Part shown: one piece after another, positions 31,281 through 31,668 of the stretch
How the letters are laid out: every line of letters starts with the position of its first letter
How positions within the stretch are numbered: the stretch's first letter is position 1
Assembly (NCBI GenBank): GCA_002695185.1
Contig: NZOF01000116.1
Location: forward strand, 1-31,668
DNA length: 31,668 bases
From: Erythrobacter sp.
GTDB taxonomy: Bacteria; Pseudomonadota; Alphaproteobacteria; Sphingomonadales; Sphingomonadaceae
Reading direction: 5' to 3'
Notes under the pieces: model-generated
What the model was told of the DNA's origin: nothing
What the model saw: the letters and a program-made list of their open reading frames with translations, nothing else
Database searches by the model: none
Translations under genes and position numbers: made by a program

Positions 31281-31668
31281 ATGCCTCTGACCTTGAACGG
31301 CGAGCCGATCAGCGCACTGACGCTCAGCGAACTTCTCGAAGCCCTCGGCCTGGCTGATGCGGCAGCGCAGGCCACTCTCGCGCGAGCATATGCCAATGCC
31401 AGCGACGACAGCCCGATCGAGGGAGCGGCCGACCCCGCCGATCGCGGCGCGGCCTACTACGCCGGGCTGGCACAGGCTCTGCTGGCCGAATACACCGGCA
31501 TTCCGCAGAATGTTCGCGACACGCTCGATGCGCTGCTGCCAGACGATCTTCCGGTCACGCCGGATGTGCAGGAACAGCTCAGCGGCACGAGCAAGGTCAG
31601 CACGACGCGTGTCCGCGCATCGGAGCTGGCGGTAAAATACGACGGGCACCTGACATTCCGCTTCAAAG
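31281..31668 (+). CDS. Tail-end protein, incomplete at the right edge
   Basis: The first 129 codons of a gene that continues past the window. The start ATG follows a good AAAGGAAG ribosome binding site. The visible part is acidic and helical (LTLSELLEALGLADAAAQATLARAYANASDD, ADRGAAYYAGLAQALLAEYTGIPQNVRDTLDALLPDDLP) and continues with a beta-rich part from about residue 110. It is too short to name. Position after the second tube-like gene suggests a minor tail or fibre protein. Confidence 0.6.
   Translation, partial: MPLTLNGEPISALTLSELLEALGLADAAAQATLARAYANASDDSPIEGAADPADRGAAYYAGLAQALLAEYTGIPQNVRDTLDALLPDDLPVTPDVQEQLSGTSKVSTTRVRASELAVKYDGHLTFRFK

Overview
This window is the interior of a Mu-like (transposable) prophage or phage in a GC-rich bacterium, most likely an alphaproteobacterium and perhaps a sphingomonad. 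The host is an inference from base composition and gene style, not from a marker gene. Almost every gene is on the + strand, packed end to end, and most start codons overlap the previous stop (ATGA or TGATG). Neither phage end, nor the repressor, nor any host gene is visible, so both the left (early control) and right (tail fibre, right end) parts lie outside. No rRNA, tRNA, CRISPR array or insertion sequence was recognised.

Layout. (1) 1-3525, early accessory region: a beta-class DNA adenine methyltransferase, a run of very small overlapping genes of unknown function, a DUF5131 (phage Gp37/Gp68) protein and a CII/CP76-like regulator candidate. (2) 3522-8665, transposition and early control: MuA-type DDE transposase, MuB-type ATPase, a small membrane protein, a GemA/Gp16 protein, two tandem related small proteins, a zinc-ribbon protein and a Mor/C-family transcription activator. 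(3) 8743-10516, lysis: a GH108-type endolysin, an inner-membrane spanin with an outer-membrane spanin lipoprotein nested in it in another frame, and a multi-span holin candidate. (4) 10513-13615: Mu-type packaging genes (DUF2730, a Mu-like winged-helix-type protein, DUF3486 small terminase-like, large terminase). (5) 13612-18554, head: a portal fused to a MuF-like domain, an HK97-type prohead protease, a thermonuclease-like gene on the minus strand, and an HK97-type major capsid protein. (6) 18716-23291: decoration-like, connector, stopper and neck genes, interrupted by an accessory island (small basic protein, ASCH-domain protein, CarF/TMEM189-like lipid desaturase). (7) 23303-31668, long-tail genes: tail tube, tail assembly chaperone with an apparent -1 frameshift extension, tape measure, distal tail and hub proteins, a second tail-tube-like gene, and a partial gene at the right edge.

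The phage is therefore a chimera: Mu-type replication, activation and terminase genes joined to an HK97/siphovirus-type head and non-contractile tail. A 23-bp exact repeat containing the perfect palindrome GGAACGCGTTCC occurs only twice by eye, in the non-coding gap before the lysis operon and in the gap before the major capsid gene. It is the best candidate for the operator of the Mor/C-family activator encoded just upstream. The most unusual cargo is the CarF/TMEM189-like lipid desaturase beside an ASCH protein in the middle of the head-tail joining genes.
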